Below, one piece after another: positions 1 through 10,800 of a stretch of DNA of 64,000 nucleotides. Location: NCBI GenBank assembly GCA_026214975.1, contig CM047810.1:91776316-91840315 (forward strand), written 5' to 3'. Every line of letters begins with the position of its first letter. Within the stretch, counting starts at the first letter, position 1. The notes below the pieces were generated by a model, which saw nothing but the letters and a program-made list of their open reading frames with translations, was not told the DNA's origin and did not search any database. A program made the translations under genes and the position numbers. The DNA is from Gentiana macrophylla (taxonomy: Eukaryota; Streptophyta; Magnoliopsida; Gentianales; Gentianaceae).

Positions 1-53
1 AACTCTATTTGAATGGGGATCCCCTATGAATTAATAAGCTTTATATAAAATCC
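1..53 (+). repeat. Direct repeat, left copy
   Basis: About 50 bases here recur almost unchanged at 1352..1404 in the same orientation, including the core GATCCCCTATGAATTAATAA. The two copies enclose about 1.3 kb that includes a SINE. They are too long for a target duplication, so they look like a local duplication or two copies of a dispersed repeat. Confidence 0.75.
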
Positions 54-69
54 TATCCCCTGGATATGA

Positions 70-320
70 CTAGTGGTGGCGGCATGGGTGTGTAGTGCAG
101 CCTGGACTATAAGCTGGAGGTCAGCAGTTCGATTCCCGTAATGGGGTTGATTTCCGATTGATAACACCATTCAGTGCAGTGGTCGAAAAGGCAACCCATG
201 TTTGAGCTACTAGGTTACCTAATTAACCTCTCCTCACTTTCCTGTGGGATCGGGGGTGAGGGGACCCTTAATGGTAGGGTTGAGAGCGGCTACACTCCAG
301 TTTTTAATTGTCCAGTTTTT
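70..320 (+). mobile_element. tRNA-derived SINE
   Basis: The segment has a B-box-like GTTCGATTCC at 127..136 and a possible A-box-like stretch near 76..87, the internal RNA polymerase III promoter layout of tRNA-derived SINEs. A G-rich stretch (about 248..272) and a T-rich 3' end near 310..320 follow, as in several plant SINE families. The product is a short non-coding RNA that depends on a LINE for movement. I could not define a clean target duplication, so both borders are approximate. A decayed tRNA gene is less likely because no cloverleaf with an acceptor stem is evident. Confidence 0.5.
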
Positions 321-330
321 TAATCTTTAC

Positions 331-1786
331 CGTTGAAAAAATATAAATAATCATATACGTTGGATATTTTTTTAGTACACCATAATTAATGTGTACAATA
401 ACACAACTAATCAATCATTTAACCTCCTAAACCGGGTCGGGTCAACGGGCGGGTCAGTCCTTTCTTCTTCACCCGGTAAGGCTACAAACAATAAGAAAAA
501 AAAAACAACTTTGATCAATGATATCTCGTAATTCCGAAGTCCGTTTTTCGCACCGTTTGTTGCGTTAGACTCCAAAAGTCGAGAACTATTGAATGGAATA
601 AATAGAAATCGATTTTGAGCAGTTTCTTGTGTCGTCTGAACAAATAATGACTTTGATATCAATTCGTTGTGTGGAATCATTCGAAACAAAATTAAAGCAC
701 ATCGAAATATAAAATCTTCTAACCGATGAGTCTTTTTTCAAGGCCAGTCTACTTCAGTATTGAATTAAAATGTATTTTTGTTAATTGAATTAAAGGACTT
801 GTTGACACGGAGTTGGTATGTCGATTGTGCAAAGACATCGTAAAAATTGCCTCGCCTCTCTACCCACCTCTCGGTGATAAGGTAATCACTTTTCTCGATG
901 AATTTGACACCGGAACGATTCATTCTTAGAGCTACACCAGCGGCTGACACAACAGCAACCTCAAAATAACCATTGAATGTGCTGACAATGAATTTTGAAA
1001 ATTAGTGAATTTCGACAGTGAATTTCGAACATAAGTGAATTTCGACAGTGAATAAATAGTTTTGTCACTTATGCAAAAGTTTCAAAAGACTGTCCTTCTA
1101 CTCAATTGATGAAATATTTATGTCATTCTCCCTCATTCCCCCTATTATCTATGCATTTTTCAATCTTCTATGTTGGTGTTGATATTACTTGTATGGATTT
1201 TTTTTTTTTGTTTTTTTGTTTTTGTTTTGAGGGAAGTATGGAATATTAACTATGGAATATTTTTTTGTTGAGGGAAGTATGGAATATTAACTACGGAATA
1301 TTGTGTTCCCCAGAAATAGTCATATGGGGAACACATAAATAAAAAAAGATAAAACTCTATTTGAATGGGATCCCCTATGAATTAATAAGCTCTATATAAA
1401 ATCCTTTAATTTCATTTTGAACCTATACTTGAGGGTTATCCTAATTCATTATTTTTATTTATTTCATCTAGAGTTTGGGGTTGTCCAAGTACAATAGTTT
1501 AGAGTTCAGAATAATTTTTTTTTGTAGATAAAAATGCTTGACACGGTGCATTATACACTTAGATTTATAAATGAATGAAGTTCGACTTCTTTTATGAAAA
1601 TATGAGTTTTTTTTCCTATTGTTTTGAGTATTCAACTTTTCAAAAAACCTATCAATCTGTTCAGCATCTTTTTTGTCATGCCATGCAACAGTGACTGTTA
1701 CACATTATTTGACACAACATACTGATATTTTTTTCTGTGAAAGTATAAGTAAATTTGCAGAAAACAATCTCCATAATCACTACTTG
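331..1786. other. AT-rich flank, no gene recognised
   Basis: Two short open stretches on the minus strand (about 411..689 and 765..950) match nothing I know and lack good start context. Other contents are one copy of a dispersed repeat (988..1143), a small tandem duplication of GAGGGAAGTATGGAATATTAA (about 1228 and 1268), the right copy of the 50-bp repeat (1352..1404) and T-rich runs. The part next to 1787 probably contains the 3' UTR of the transporter gene. Confidence 0.6.
988..1143 (+). repeat. Dispersed repeat, copy 1
   Basis: This segment is closely similar to 6726..6908 in the same orientation. Shared landmarks are two GTGAATTTCGACAGTGAAT-like units, then AATAAATAGTTTTGT, ATGCAAAAGTTTCAAAA and CTCAATTGATGAAATATTT, then CCTCATTCCCCC. 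No open frame is present. It may be a non-autonomous element or a fragment of one. Confidence 0.8.
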
Positions 1787-4700
1787 TCACGTACTGCTGA
1801 ATAAAACCATGGATGCTTGAATTTCTTCCAACGTTCGCCCTTTCGTCTCGGGGACGACCTTGGTCACAAAGATGATAGTCGAGCCACTTATAACCGAAAA
1901 TATGAAAAAGGTACCTGATCGAAGAAACGGTACACTTTTATCAAGATCAAACAAAATTCTAAACTTATTATTGAAAATAAACTATAACATAGGTAATATA
2001 TTCGGATATTTGCGCGATTCCTCGTATTTATATGGCATTCCATTCACCTTCAGGGCTGATCCATCCGGTTAGAAAATTGAAGCCGTATGAAACGATCCAA
2101 GAACCAACCCAGTTTACTACTGTCACAAGGCTTCCAGCTATTCCTTTTACATTTATCGGAAACACCTGCAGACAGAACAACCCGTCTTTCATTGAGACCA
2201 CGAGTACCTTGTTGGTACCCCAACTAGTCTGAAGGCATATATATATATAGGTGATAAGATACTCGGGTTAACCTCAGACATTATAACCCAAGGAATGCCT
2301 CCCATTCCTAACGAGAATGATCCTACGAACACCTACGAGGCAGCATCCAACAAATCATTGTCAATTAATTAGATCTTACAGGTAATTTACAAGTTAATGC
2401 AATTAGGAGAATTGTTCGTTACCAACACGCCAACAAATGCTAAAATGGGGCTTGATTTCCAAGCATTCAGATCCTGCTTTCAAGTTTCAACAATAAATTA
2501 ATATGAAGACATACAAAAGAAGCTATAAATAACTAATCAAGCGGTAGCTTTGAGAAAGGAAATTTCGGTGTAGTATAAAAATGTTAAAACCTGTAGCAAG
2601 AACGACAGTCCAATCAAGAAAGAACCCAAACACGTACCAGCCGCAGAAACCTGCATTAAACATTTATAAGAAATTTCGTAAATATTTTTTTAGATGACTA
2701 GCTTGTCGAATTTGGTATAACGATTTGTAGTGAATTTTACCATTAGAAGAGGTCTGCGTCCGGATTTATCCATTAAAAGAGTTCCTACAACGGTCATTGG
2801 AACCTGCAGAAGGTGAAGAAGATGAATGCACAGAAGAAGTTTTGGATTCATACATTATACATAGGAAGGACTCGAGTTACAAACCTGGATGATGACCATG
2901 GCCGTTGTCCCGGTACTGCCAGAAAATCCTGTCAACCAACATCCAGTTATACATTGAATCCGTTATTCCATTAGCTGCAAAGAAAACTACTGCAGCCAGA
3001 GAAAAAACCTAACATATATATATATATATATATATACCAGCTGACTCGAAAATAGAATTTGCGTAGAATGCGATAGCGTTCACCCCGCAAAACTGTTGCA
3101 ATACCATCAGTCCAACTCCAACCTGAAAAACTTTGAGTTACGTTACGTGTGGTCTAATCTGAATCAGCTACGGGATATAAATTAGCTAAGATAATTCATT
3201 CTCACAATGACTGCATGTGCGTATTTTATCTGGAATAAGTCACGTATCCGAGTATCTGAAAGTTGTAGGATTGTTTCTGTGTAGTCCCTAATTTCAGTTG
3301 CTTCTTCAATGATACTGTCACTGTTCCCCCTTAGCCTCTGCAGAGAAGTTTCACAATCTTTCCACCTACCTATCTTAGCCTGCATAGATTAACATGTAAT
3401 TTAAAACTGGATATATAGAAAACCGACTGTCGTGATAAATATTTTCTGAATAGTTATTATTAAAGCTTAATTACCTGCCACCTAGGAGACTCGGGAATGA
3501 AGAACAGGCCCAGTAGCTGTAAAAGACAGGCAACAGTTCCTGGATTGACATTTGATTAGAGACATGTAAATTCAAAGTTCAGTAATGAACTATTGTCTAA
3601 GGCAACGGTGACGAGGGTAGTTAAAACTATGGACACTGTTAATGGCACCACGGTCGATTTATTCGGGCACCACATCTCGTGCAAATTTCGACTTTGTAGA
3701 GGTCAAAATCGCGTGTGGTGCCGTTAACAATGCCCTAAAACTATTTACCAATTGAAGCCAGGATGCGCCATGAGAAAAAGTTCCCGATCACATAATTGAT
3801 AGACACACCACAGCATATCATCAACTGATAGATAATCATCTTAATTAAGGCATTTGAAGGTATAAATCTATTAGAGAGACGGCCATTATTTGCAAGTTGC
3901 TATTCTTACCTGGTTGACTGCGGTAAATGCTCCACGGAGATCTTTAGGTGTTATTTCAGCTATATATATCGGCACCTAAAAGCGTCCACATTCATAAAAA
4001 GAAGCATATATACTATTCATAAAAGCAAAGGGTCAAAGGTAATTTTGGTTACCACATACGATGTAACCCCAATTCCGTATCCCACAGCAAGACGTCCTAC
4101 ATCAAGCAACCAAGCACTCTGTTGTGAACCAGACATGGCAAAGGATAAGAGACAAAAATCTGAAAATGGTTGTGAGCAGATATGATGCCTGGAATCTTAC
4201 AAGTTAAGTACCTGTGCAAAAAGAATAGCAAGCCATCCCGCAACACAAAACAACTGCGCGAATCCCATTGTCTGCATTGTTACTACAAAGTCAGCTGCTA
4301 AAGTACCCATTTTTTCTCGGCAAATCCATGAAATTCTTCTTAGTAGGGGAACAAAAATATCAATTCCTTTTCACTTTATCAAAGAACAGTTATTGATCCA
4401 TATAAGATCAACATATTCAAAGAGTCAGTGCCACGAGAGGCAAGTCAAGAACTTACACTTTTCCTTCCCAATTTATCAGCTATCTTCCCACTCATTAATG
4501 CACCAAGCATCGCGCCGACAGTAAGTATTGAACCAAACAAGGAATACTGCAACATCAAACTCAATAGGTGAAGTATACTACAGAAGCATATGACCAACAA
4601 CATTAAAAGATTGGTATCTAATTCTGTACGAAATTTACAGAGAAGATAGAAAATTTATAAGCTTGGCAATTCTCAGAATAGTCTTCCACTACAAACTAAT

Positions 4701-5553
4701 AGTAAAATGCACAAAACATCTACAACCACACGAACGAAGCCAGTATTTAAGCCTCGCCATAAAGGGTTAACCGAGTTACTAAAACCTTTCGTAACTGAAC
4801 ACATTTCCTTTCAATTCCAACTAACATAAAGTGTTTCACCCTCAAGTCCGATCCATTGAATGGCCCGAAGGCCGAAACACACAGAAGTAGCAAGAATATT
4901 CATATAAGGATACCTGAGCTACTGATAGGCCTAAATCATTCATAATTCCAGCCTGCGCCGGGGACGAGAACCCCACCTGCATAAATTCATTGAGCAGTTG
5001 TAAATATCACTTTTCAAGTATACTATCACAGGAATTAAGACCAAATACACCATTTCTGCACAGTTTACATGTATAAAGCAGCCATTGAACTCTCTTAATA
5101 TAAGTCTCCCACACAAATTCTGTTATCCCCAGCTAATTAAACCTCATTGAACATGTGCTCCAAATCTCTTTTCAAATGGGTAACCATGTACTTGCTGGTG
5201 ACTGTATTTTGTTCAAGAACTAAACAGGACAAATCAAATTGCAAGGAAAAAAAAAAAAGCATTAACTAGTTCGACTCTTATCTCTTTATTCTGTTACTTT
5301 TGTGTCTTAATCATTTATTTTTTTCTCTCTTTTTGGGTAATTTCCTGACATCATTTGACTAGAAATTAAGTGAATGAGATGCAAGTGCACTTACAGCAGT
5401 TCCAAATACATAAGAGCCCAGAACAGCAACTAAAGTGCTGAAAATGACCACACATGTAGCCGAATGTTTCCTAGTAACAGCGATAACATTGTTTTTAGAG
5501 CTGGGAAGTAAAGGCCTGCTGGATTCTTCATTTACAGAGGCTTGTGACTCCAT
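1787..5553 (-). CDS. ERD6-like monosaccharide transporter (17 exons, 475 aa)
   Basis: Membrane sugar carrier of the major facilitator superfamily, ERD6-like group; known members act mainly as proton-coupled or facilitated monosaccharide carriers in the vacuolar membrane. Exons on the minus strand, in order: 5395..5553, 4914..4976, 4457..4546, 4212..4271, 4053..4118, 3910..3975, 3749..3824, 3475..3539, 3206..3379, 3038..3122, 2885..2928, 2741..2803, 2591..2650, 2423..2473, 2273..2332, 2048..2165, 1787..1914. All junctions are GT/AG and the frame stays open throughout. Visible motifs are [10 protein letters not shown] (residues 94-103), PESPRW (209-214), DKSGRR (328-333) and PETKGRT (455-461), all sugar-porter signatures. 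The N terminus has acidic residues before a Leu-Leu pair, like vacuolar sorting signals in this family. The first ATG in frame is at 5553; an upstream TTG (5565) is not a plausible plant start. Length is normal for the family, so the gene looks functional. The substrate cannot be told from sequence. Confidence 0.95.
3631..3735. mobile_element. Mutator-type MITE in intron 7 of the transporter gene
   Basis: A 105-bp element with inverted ends of about 21 bp: the left end GGACACTGTTAATGGCACCAC pairs with the complement of the right end with three mismatches. It is flanked by a perfect 9-bp direct repeat TAAAACTAT (3622..3630 and 3736..3744), the duplication length typical of Mutator-like elements. 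It has no coding capacity. Its near edge is 13 bases from the exon-7 donor site, and the right target copy overlaps the donor consensus. Confidence 0.85.
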
Positions 5554-5890
5554 TTTCGGAGACAATATGATTGCCAGAATGTGCAGAGGAAAGAAAGTGA
5601 CAGCAAGCGGAGGATGGAGGGAAGATTGATTGCTCTGAATGATTTTTTTGGGTTATTACGATGAGGGAGGAGCGATAGAAGCCAGCATACGCGCAAACAT
5701 CCTGACCACACAGCTTTACGCCACGTATGCACTTCCCTATTGAGGATGAAATTGTGTGGTCCAGATGTTGCCACGTATGCAGCTCTCTATTGAAGCCTCC
5801 CTACATCAGAATAACCCTGATTTTTTTATATGATTTTGCACAATTAATTTTCATCTGTTTCATTCAATCTAAATATGGGTTTATTGTCTC
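5554..5890 (-). promoter_or_regulatory. Presumed 5' UTR and proximal promoter of the transporter gene
   Basis: The 60-80 bases before the ATG at 5553 are pyrimidine-rich on the coding strand, as in many plant leaders. I could not pick a convincing TATA box or transcription start. A poly(A) run at 5889..5914 (plus strand) marks the far edge. The role is inferred from position only. Confidence 0.4.
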
Positions 5891-6725
5891 AGAAAAAAAA
5901 AAAAAAAAAAAAAAAGACAATTTGAACATAGAAATATATAAAGAGGACAGTGTAAAAATTAGATTTGGGGTCAGTTCCACTGCAGCAAACAGTGGATTTG
6001 GGGTTATTCACGATGGATTTGTCATTATCAGCCGATTTATATTTTCACTGTCCTGATTCTCATTTTCTCCCTCTTTTTTGTTTTTTTAAACCACTCCCCT
6101 TTATATGTATCAATTATAATTTTTTTTTTTGAATTAATCAATTTTAATTGATCCAAGAGGAAGGGGACACCGAGAAAAAAACACTCTTTGTAGTGGTTTT
6201 ATATTTTAAATAGAAAAATTATAAGGTGATGATAAATCCAATATATATTTATCCATAATATCTTGCAAAATGTTATCAACATTATTGATTGTATTGAGAC
6301 TCATATCAATAAGAGTAGTGTACATCCAATACTTATTTTACCACAACATCCTACACAATACATTCAACACTTTAATCAAAGGGAATAATTTATATAGTGG
6401 AAATGACACTATACAAAATGTGTAATCTGACGCATCACTCATTTCCCAAAATTATATTCAATTGTCGGCATTATCCTCATCATTTTACTAGAGAATTTGA
6501 TGATCTCCGTAAATAAATATATGGAAAATTAGGGATAAGACACAATCAAATATTTTAAGAATAAGACAAATTTACATATTTTTTATAGGGAGAAGACAAT
6601 CGCATAATTTTTATAATGAGAAGAATGAAACGGTGAATCCCAAAATCGGTGAATCTCCTCAGAATGAATCCCAAATCAAATAATTTTCGATGAAATGAAT
6701 CCCGAAAATTAGTGAATTTCGATGA
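5891..6725. other. AT-rich intergenic DNA
   Basis: It starts with a poly(A) run. The rest is AT-rich with no open frame that resembles a protein family. From about 6630 there are loose repeats of GAATCCCAAAATCGGTGAATC-like units leading into the dispersed repeat at 6726. Confidence 0.6.
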
Positions 6726-6908
6726 TGAATTTTGAAAATTAGTGAATTTCGATGAATGAATTTCGTCGATGAATTTAAATAAATGAATTTCGAACACAAG
6801 TGAATTTCGACAGTGAATAAATAGTTTTGTCCTTTATGCAAAAGTTTCAAAAAACTGTCATTCTACTCAATTGATGAAATATTTCTGTCCTTCTCCCTCA
6901 TTCCCCCA
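6726..6908 (+). repeat. Dispersed repeat, copy 2
   Basis: Second copy of the repeat at 988..1143, same orientation, with an extra inserted GAATGAATTTCGTCGATGAA-like unit. Together the two copies bracket the transporter gene, about 5.6 kb apart. Confidence 0.8.
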
Positions 6909-7136
6909 TAAATATATTACACGTTAAAGCATCATATTTCAAAACGTAACTATAGAACAAAAAATTTGAAGATCCTAGCAAACAAAATTCATAAATGGCC
7001 TTCAACTCGTAAAGGCGATTAGTAGTGTTTAGCGGTGGAAGTTGAAACACGGTTAAAGGCAATTGAAGCCTCTATTTTGTGAAGAAAGCATTTTCCCTAT
7101 CGATTTGAGTGGGACTCACATCAATCTCACAAATTT
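6909..7136. other. Possible 3' end of the decayed copia, no LTR defined
   Basis: AT-rich sequence just downstream (minus strand) of the copia pol remnant. It should contain that element's 3' untranslated part and LTR, but I see no clear TG...CA ends or purine tract. Confidence 0.35.
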
Positions 7137-9417
7137 TCATGTGGAGTACATCAATAGGTTATCATTTTTAGTGGGTTTCTCAACATCCCCTCTCAAACGA
7201 AATGGTGAGCAATTAACATTGAGGTTGCTTCTGAATGGAATGAACTTGGTGTTTGTAAGAGGCTTGGTAAAAGCATCTGAAATATGATCACATTAAGCAA
7301 TGTACATAACTGTGAGATCTTCTAGTCAGAACTTGATTCCTCACAAAGTGTACATCAATCTCTATGTGTTTAGTCTTGGAATGAAACACCGGATTCTGAG
7401 ACAAGGAGTCTGCTCCAGTGTTATCACATAAAATGTCTGGTTTCTAATGAATCTGAATTCCGGTCTTTGAGTAAAGACTTGATCCATATGATCTCAGCTG
7501 AAGCATGAGCAAATGCCTTATACTATGATTTTGTGCTTGATCTAACCACAACATGTTGTTTTTTGAACACCATGACACCAAATATGGCCCAAGATAAATG
7601 CTATAAACTGCCATTGATTTTCTGTCTGAAGGACAACATCCCCAATCACCATCTGAGTACCCTTTGATCTCTCGGGCGGGCCGTGAGGTCTAAAAATTAA
7701 ACCATAATCCAATGTCCCTTTTACATATCTTAATAGCCTCCTCACTGTCTACCAATGTACATCTTTAGGACAATGCATGAACTGACTCAAGATGTTGAGA
7801 GCAAAGGCCATGTATGGTCTTGTCATGGTTAAATACTGAAGACCATCTTCTGCACATTTGTACAAGGAAGGGTTTGCTATAGGCACTCCATGTTCAATCA
7901 AGCAAGATCTTTCCAAGATCACACTGAAAGTTAAGCAAGGCTTAACAAGATTCAAGTCCAACCTATTTAGTAACTGAGCAGCATAATGTTTACAAGATAG
8001 TATCATACCACTGATATCTCTATACACCTCAATTCCCGGAGAATGACTTATATCTCTCAAATCTTTTACGGGAATTTTGTAATTCATGAACAATATGATG
8101 ACTAGTGCTTGTGATAAAAAAGTCATCTACATGTACTAAACATAAAGAGTCACACTATTTTTATTGAAAATGAACAAAGATGAATATGAGACAGATCAGA
8201 TGGAAACCCCAATGTATTAATCAGTGACCTAAGTTCATCAAACCAAGCTCCGGGAGCTTGTTTAAGACCATAAAGTGCTTTCTTCAACCTACATACATAA
8301 TTAGGCTTCAAGTGATCTACAAACCCTTCAGGCTGCGGCATGGAAACAGTCTCATTCAACTTGCTTGATTGCTTGACTAGCCACCCGAGAGAAATGGAAA
8401 TAAAGATAACCATAATTATAGAGGCCTTCACAATAGGGCTAAAAGTATTTGTGAAGTCCACTCCATGTTGTCAAGGTACCCTTTGCCACCAATCGCTTTG
8501 TACTTGGCACTAATTCATCAGTTTTAACTTAATTTTGTAGATCCATATATTTCCAACTAAATTGTGAGCATGACTTGGTGGAACCAATTCCAAAGTGTTG
8601 TTGCTCGATAGAGCATTGTATTCATCCTCAATGGCTAACTTCCATTGAGGTTGAGACATAGCTTTTGATGCAAACTTAGGTTCAGTAGGTAAATGTTGGG
8701 GGACTTGAGCTTCTAGAAATAAAGGTTTAGGTTTGAATATGCCACTCTTGGAACGAGTCTGCATAGGATGAGACACAAGTCTGGGTGGCTCATAAGAAGG
8801 ATCAGGATTAGAGGACTGAGAAGAGGAATTGAGTTGTTGAGTAGAGAAGATAGAGGATAAACTTGAGTCTGATAAGTGATGTTGTGATAATCTGACTCTA
8901 AGATGAAGGAGAAACAGATCCAGGGGTGTGATGTTCTAGAGAGGCAGAAATACTGGTAGATGATAGAGAATGACTAGTAGTAGGAGATGAGGCAGTATTA
9001 TGTGAGGATCTTGAAGTGTGAGTACAAGGACCAGACTAATCTGAGGAATTTGAAGGAATAACAAGATTAAACCAGGAATGACATACACTTGATTTGTAGT
9101 GAGCTCTGAGTTAGAGGACTTGGGGAAGTCTTTATAAGGGTAACATTTCTCATCAAAGTTAACACTTCTAGATACATATATCATGCATGTATCATCCAGA
9201 CAGGGGTATTCTTTGTGATCTAGGCTAAGTCCTAAGTACACACACTTTGGTAGGAAACATGAACTTGTGTTGGTTTTAAGGTCTCAGTAACGGATAACAG
9301 GCACTGCCAAAGGTCTTACACATAGAGAATTCATGTTTCTTGTTATACAATTTTTCAAATGGTGAGATCATGTGAAGGACATGAGTAGGAAGATTTTGAT
9401 CATGGTGACACTATGTT
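7137..9417 (-). pseudogene. Ty1/copia pol remnant: integrase C-terminus, reverse transcriptase, RNase H
   Basis: Minus-strand remains of a retrotransposon polyprotein. Read from right to left: end of integrase (about 9240..8936, with LGLSLDHKEYPCLD and YVSRSVNFDEK), the linker before reverse transcriptase (8776..8510), reverse transcriptase (8461..7750, with KKALYGLKQAPGAWFDEL) and RNase H (7745..7200, with [20 protein letters not shown] and the late motif FTKPL). A stop in the last readable frame lies at 7137. Several stops and frame changes make it inactive. The missing upstream part continues at 23888..24500, because a 14.5-kb element inserted at 9418 splits this gene. It is a different family from the inserted element. 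Confidence 0.85.
9413..9417. other. Target site duplication ATGTT, left copy
   Basis: The five bases next to the left LTR match 23883..23887 exactly. This shows that the two LTRs bound a single insertion. Confidence 0.9.
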
Positions 9418-10786
9418 TGTTGGTCCCAGAGAAGGGTAAAACAATAGTCAGAGGGGGGGTGAATGACTATAGTGGAGTTTCAAAAACTTTTCTTATATTT
9501 AAAAGCTTTTGGGCAGCGGATACCCTTCCTTAAATGTTGGTTCAAAGTAGATTATGCAATCACAGATATAGAGTATGCAATGAAAATAAAGTGCTGTAAA
9601 GTAAATTGCTGAAAGTAAATAGACACAAAGGTTTATAGTGGTTCAGGGTGGTGTAATCCCTTAATCCACTCTTCTCCTGTGATGATTGGAGGAATTCACT
9701 ATTGTTTTCACATATACAATAGCACGATTGTCCTTGGCTACACAAGCTTAACAATCTGCAAGACTATCACTCCTTGGCTTCAAAAGCTTCATGACTCGCC
9801 TATCAACGCCTCGAGAACAAATCTTTCAGCAGCTATCACAAAGGTTGCAACTCCTTCTCAGATTCCTCTGATTCAATTGCTTCAGTTGATGTGAATTGGA
9901 TTCACAGAATTGTGATCAATCTCAGTGCTTGATGTGAAATTTGAGTTATGTTTGTTGTGTTGATCTTTAGATATTTCCTTTAAGTGCAGATAGAAGGCTT
10001 TTCAGAGTTTCAACTTTTTTCTTTATCAGATTCAATCCCTGTTTTTCTTTTCTATCAATGCCTTCTATTTATAGCCTTGATAATCCTTGATTTGAATTTC
10101 CGTCCGTTGGCTATTTAATGTGGAGAATAATCCTTGATTCAATTCTTGATTCCCCCTTAATTATATTCTCCTTGATTTCAGTGATCATATTTCTTCGAAA
10201 CGTCTATCAGAAAATCCGTCCTTGATTGATCCTCAATTGATTGTGCATTTAATGCTTGATCTTCATAGTATGAAATCTGAACATGTAAAGTTTACTTGAC
10301 TGTTCCTTGAACGGTTAAGTGATCCTTCTGACTTGGCTGTTTGGTAATTTCTTCACTGTATTGTTATTACTCAGCCGATAGTCAGTTCACTCTGCCAGTT
10401 TACTGTATTGTCATCTTCCTTGATCTTTTATGTACTTCTAGTACTGCACTGATCCTTAATTCGGGTGAGATTAGTGTACATCATATTTGACATTGTATTC
10501 CATCATTTGAATTATAACTTGACTTATCCAAGGTCATCAAAAACTTTCTTGGTTATAAGTCAGACCATAAAGTCTTTATGCTTCTCTGCTGGTACTTGGC
10601 TGGCTTCACTCTGCCGGATTTCTGTTTTATTTTGCCATCCTACCAACTAGTACAATACTTGTCTGACTCAACTTATACAACATGTCAGACTCTAAGTAAA
10701 TCTTATACAGAAAATTCTAACTTATTTCAGGCTTGCTATAACAGCTAGTATGACCATCATCAAAACATAATACAATGTTCCTAACA
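9418..10786 (-). repeat. 3' LTR of copia copy 1
   Basis: It begins TGTTGGTCCCAGAG and ends CTAACA on the plus strand, matching 22505..23882 along its length. A TATA-type motif (TATAAATA on the minus strand, 10066..10073) is conserved in all three LTRs of this family in the window. Short open frames inside it are not genes. Confidence 0.92.
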
Positions 10787-10787
10787 A

Positions 10788-10800
10788 TTTTCCTTTTTTT
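10788..10800 (-). promoter_or_regulatory. Polypurine tract of copia copy 1
   Basis: On the minus strand the sequence AAAAAAAGGAAAA lies directly before the 3' LTR. This is where plus-strand DNA synthesis is primed in LTR elements. Confidence 0.75.

Noticed and set aside
80..140. Functional tRNA gene
   Set aside because: Pol III box-like motifs are present but no full cloverleaf; a SINE head explains them.
1860..2232. Plus-strand ORFs over the transporter gene
   Set aside because: They are antisense to exons 16 and 17 of the spliced gene.
3007..3036. Microsatellite mutation damaging the transporter
   Set aside because: The short TA run lies in an intron just past the exon-10 donor and leaves GT intact.
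5554..5565. Longer N terminus of the transporter starting at 5565
   Set aside because: The codon at 5565 is TTG; the first ATG in frame is at 5553.
9560..9894. Short ORFs inside the copia LTRs (also near 22650..22900 and 42255..42518)
   Set aside because: They recur only because the LTR recurs, differ in length between copies and lack any domain.
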